Source: Lawsonibacter asaccharolyticus
GTDB lineage: Bacteria > Bacillota > Clostridia > Oscillospirales > Oscillospiraceae
Direction of reading: 5' to 3'
Assembly (NCBI GenBank): GCA_003112755.1
Contig: BFBT01000001.1
Coordinates: 3,162,001-3,226,000 of the forward strand
Length of the DNA stretch: 64,000 nucleotides
Positions 61,737 through 64,000 of the stretch are shown here, piece after piece. Each line of letters opens with the position of its first letter. Positions within the stretch are counted from its first letter, which is position 1. The translations under genes were made by a program, and so were the position numbers. The notes below the pieces were generated by a model. It was not told the DNA's origin. It was given only the letters and a program-made list of their open reading frames with translations, and did no database searches.

Positions 61737-63076
61737 TCAGCCCAGGATCAGGGGGCCGATGAAGGAGTACGCCACCACGAAGACGCAGGCAAAGGCAACG
61801 CTGATCCAGCAGGCCTGGAGGGCCTCCTTGGTGTTGCTGCACTGGGCGGTGCCCAGCTGGCCGGCAAAGTTGGTGGTGGGATAGGCGGAGCCGGTGAGCC
61901 GGGTGGCCGCCAGGATGGAGACGGCGAAGCAGCCCATGGGCAGGCCCACCTGGGTGGCCAGACCGCCGAACATGTCGGTGATGATCTGGATCTCCGCCAC
62001 GGCGGCCGCCTCGATGCCGAAGCCGCCCACCACAGAGGCCACCAGCATGACAGCGGTGGGGCTGTTGCCCGCCAGGCCGCCCAGCAGGTTGGAGAGGGCG
62101 TCAAAGCCGCCGCCCAGGGTGACCAGGTTGAGCAGCACGTCGATGCTCACAAAGATCAGGAACATGTTGGCCTGGGAGGCCACGCCCTTGGTGATGCAGT
62201 CCACGGAGCGGTCGATCTCGATGCCGCCGAAGATGGCCACCACGGCAGCCAGGACGATCATGACCATCAGGGCGTAGTTGGTGCCCTGCTTGGTGGCGAT
62301 GCCGTAGCCCACCAGAAGGACAAAGGAGATAAGGAGATCAGGAAAGCGACCGTGGTCCGCTTCTGACGGGGGGTGATGACCACCTGATCCAGGTGCTGCA
62401 CGTCCTCCCCCAGGGCATAGCCCTCCTTGCCGAAGGTGCGCTTCTGGGCGCGGTTCGCGCCCACCCAGGCGCCAGCCAGCCAGAACACGGCGAAGGGGAT
62501 GGCCGCCTGGATCATCAGCTCGCCGTAGGACAGGCCGGTGACCTCCATGGTGATGAGGGTCACGCCGGTGAGGGGGCCCAGGATCAGGCCGATCTCACCC
62601 GCCACCTTGAACAGGGTGGCCACCACGGTGGGGGTGACCCCCAGGGAGGCCATGATGGGCAGCATGATGGGGGCGATGACGGCGTTGCCGCCGCCCAGGG
62701 TGCCCAGCAGGCCGCAGACGATGATGGACACCACCACCAGGGCGATCTTGCCTTTGGTCTGGGTGTTCACGCCGATGCGCTTGACGATCCAGTAGACCAG
62801 GGTGTGGGTGACCCCCGCCTCGCTCATCAGCACGCCCAGGCCGGCGCCCATCATGATGATGAGGCCGATCAGGGCCGTGGAGGAGCCCAGCGAGGTGGCG
62901 AAAGCCTTGGCCATGGCCCCCAGGTCCTGCCCCAGCAGCAGAGCGCCCACCAGCACGCCCACCATGATGGCGGACACGTTGCTCTTCCCCCGGAAGATCA
63001 GCACGATCATGACCACCAGGGGGATCAGAGCCAGCAGAGAGGGCGCCTGAATGATAGACCAACTACCTAATTCCAT
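61737..63076 (-). pseudogene. NhaC/Na+:H+ antiporter-like transporter, broken by a -1 frameshift
   Basis: The two frames, from ATG 63076 to about 62335 and from about 62330 to 61737, form a 446-residue polytopic protein if one base is added (the span is exactly 1 nt short). The first part carries PSLLALIPLVVMIVLIFRGK, IIMMGAGLGVLMSEAGVTHT and CGLLGTLGGGNAVIAPIMLP; the second VGYGIATKQGTNYALMVMIV and GGFGIEAAAVAEIQIITDMF. Eleven or so helices. The join lies in AFLIS.L.SFVLLVGYG. It is downstream of a D-aminoacylase gene, so it may import N-acyl amino acids or peptides rather than act as an antiporter. Confidence 0.75.
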
Positions 63077-63154
63077 ATCTGTTTCTCCCTTCTGTCCGCC
63101 CCGGTCCAGACAGGCAGGCCGGGACGGCTCACACATATTGTTTTCTCCCTGTCC

Positions 63155-64000
63155 TCAGACAGGTCCTCCGCTCTCGCGCCGGATGACCGCCCCCTTTCTC
63201 CCTCCGGCAGACCTGCCCTGGCGCAGGGCGAATTCGCCCCCCACCAGCACGTGGCAGATGCCCTCCGGCTTCCGCACGGAATCGGTGAACTCCGAGGTGT
63301 CCCGGACCCGCTCCGCGTCAAAGACTGTGATATCGGCGATCCGTCCCTCCGCCAGGGTGCCCCGGTCCCTCAGGCCCAGGATGTCCGCCGGCAGGCCGGT
63401 CAGCTTGTACACCGCGTCCTCCAGCGGCATCAGCTGGTGCTCCCGCACCAGCCGCAGGAAGCGGGGGAAGGTGCCGAAGCTGCGGGGGTGGGGGTCGGTG
63501 ATGGTAATGGAGCGGTCAAAGGACAGGCCGTATCCGTCGCTGCCCACCGCAATGTCCATGTCCTTCATGATGTTGAGCATGTCGCCCTCATCGATGGAGA
63601 AGTAGATGCAGGCCACCCGGCCGCCGCAGCAGTCCAGGGCGTGGACCACTGTGTCCGCCGGGGACAGCTTCAGCTCCTCCGCCAGCTCCGCCACGGTCCT
63701 GCCCTCCCACTCCGGGCGGCAGCCGTGAGTGCCGGCGATCATCACCCGGTCCGCTCCGCCGCGGTCCTCCATCTCGGCGGCGATCTCCGCCTTCAGCTGC
63801 CGGGAGGGGTCCCGCAGCCGCTCCAGCAGGGCGGCGCGGCCTCCGTCGTGGGCCCACTTGGGCACCAGGGCGGTCATAGAGGTGGAGGTGGCGGTATAGG
63901 GGTACTGGTCGCAGGTGACGTTCAGCCCCTCCCGCCGGGCGGCCGCCAGCTTGTCCAGCAGCTCCCGGGAGCGCCCCCACTGGGGCCTGCCCATCAGCTT
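63155..64000 (-). CDS. N-acyl-D-amino-acid deacylase / D-aminoacylase (partial, N-terminus beyond window)
   Basis: The frame is open through the right edge; 281 residues of the C-terminal part are visible. WGRSRELLDKLAAARREGLN, VTCDQYPYTATSTSM, the AVGSDGYGLSFD metal-site region, HPRSFGTFPRFLRLVREHQL and the GTLAEGRIADITVFDAERVR end are typical of the amidohydrolase-superfamily D-aminoacylase, which frees D-amino acids from N-acyl forms. The active-site HXH near the N-terminus is outside the window. It lies 78 nt upstream of the NhaC-like transporter. Confidence 0.88.
   Translation of the reverse strand, partial: KLMGRPQWGRSRELLDKLAAARREGLNVTCDQYPYTATSTSMTALVPKWAHDGGRAALLERLRDPSRQLKAEIAAEMEDRGGADRVMIAGTHGCRPEWEGRTVAELAEELKLSPADTVVHALDCCGGRVACIYFSIDEGDMLNIMKDMDIAVGSDGYGLSFDRSITITDPHPRSFGTFPRFLRLVREHQLMPLEDAVYKLTGLPADILGLRDRGTLAEGRIADITVFDAERVRDTSEFTDSVRKPEGICHVLVGGEFALRQGRSAGGRKGAVIRRESGGPV

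Noticed and set aside
1..64000. tRNA or rRNA genes
   Set aside because: I saw no GTTCGANTCC-type T-arm with matching acceptor ends and no rRNA-like stretches. A covariance-model scan would be decisive.
1..64000. Prophage, insertion sequence or integrative element
   Set aside because: No transposase, integrase, phage structural gene or direct-repeat att pair was recognised; genes are mostly housekeeping and collinear.

Overview
The window is visibly GC-rich and comes from an endospore-forming, anaerobic Firmicute. The support is sigE with spoIIGA, a clostridial-order Rnf complex (rnfCDGEAB), Rex, S-layer-homology proteins, a desulfoferrodoxin-like domain and the anaerobic (cobalt-early) cobalamin pathway. 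Gene content and codon bias suggest an Oscillospiraceae-type gut clostridium (Flavonifractor/Lawsonibacter/Intestinimonas-like). That placement is an inference; no rRNA gene is present.

Layout. 0-9 kb (minus): two M16-peptidase-like genes (yfmH partial, yfmF) below a very large cyclic beta-glucan synthase/GH94 gene that carries a one-base frameshift. 9-12.7 kb (plus): translation and secretion cluster ylxM-ffh-(small membrane protein)-rpsP-khpA-rimM-RibD/DHFR-like, with no trmD-rplS after rimM. 13-14.8 kb (plus): sugar-phosphate isomerase family and an RlmA-like methyltransferase. 14.8-27.4 kb (minus): one long unit under a cobalamin riboswitch, encoding a BtuFCD-type importer, corrin-ring enzymes CbiK, D, L, F, G, H, J, ET and C, an embedded ICMT-like membrane methyltransferase and a terminal HEXXH lipoprotein. 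27.4-28 kb (plus): an AbrB-like small protein transcribed divergently from the riboswitch. 28-33 kb (minus): rnfCDGEAB. 33.4-35.4 kb (minus): a 49-residue Cys-rich membrane microprotein, an SLH protein and rex. 35.6-36.2 kb (plus): an XRE HTH-desulfoferrodoxin fusion. 36.3-46 kb (minus): alanine/sodium symporter, sigE-spoIIGA, a large SLH protein and a MacB-type efflux system. 46-47.8 kb (plus): ECF S-component with a uridine-kinase-like enzyme, and a small membrane protein. 47.9-60.6 kb (minus): M18 aminopeptidase, coaE, two membrane proteins, tsaC, two GNATs, an HAD phosphatase, prfA, a DUF218 protein, an ABC-F ATPase, murF and ddl. 60.9-61.7 kb (plus): tcdA (frameshifted). 61.7-64 kb (minus): an NhaC-like transporter (frameshifted) and a partial D-aminoacylase.

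How genes work together. Low cobalamin should open the 27-kb riboswitch and co-induce B12 import and ring synthesis. Rnf couples ferredoxin:NAD+ oxidoreduction to ion pumping. Rex and the neighbouring HTH-desulfoferrodoxin protein make a small redox-sensing neighbourhood beside it. murF/ddl/prfA and ffh/rpsP/rimM are ordinary housekeeping blocks.

Three genes (glucan synthase, tcdA, NhaC-like) each need exactly one extra base to become full length. This may be real decay, or indel error in the source assembly. The items most worth follow-up are the HTH-desulfoferrodoxin fusion, which has a strong internal ribosome-binding site and a promoter palindrome, and the unannotated Cys-rich membrane microprotein.
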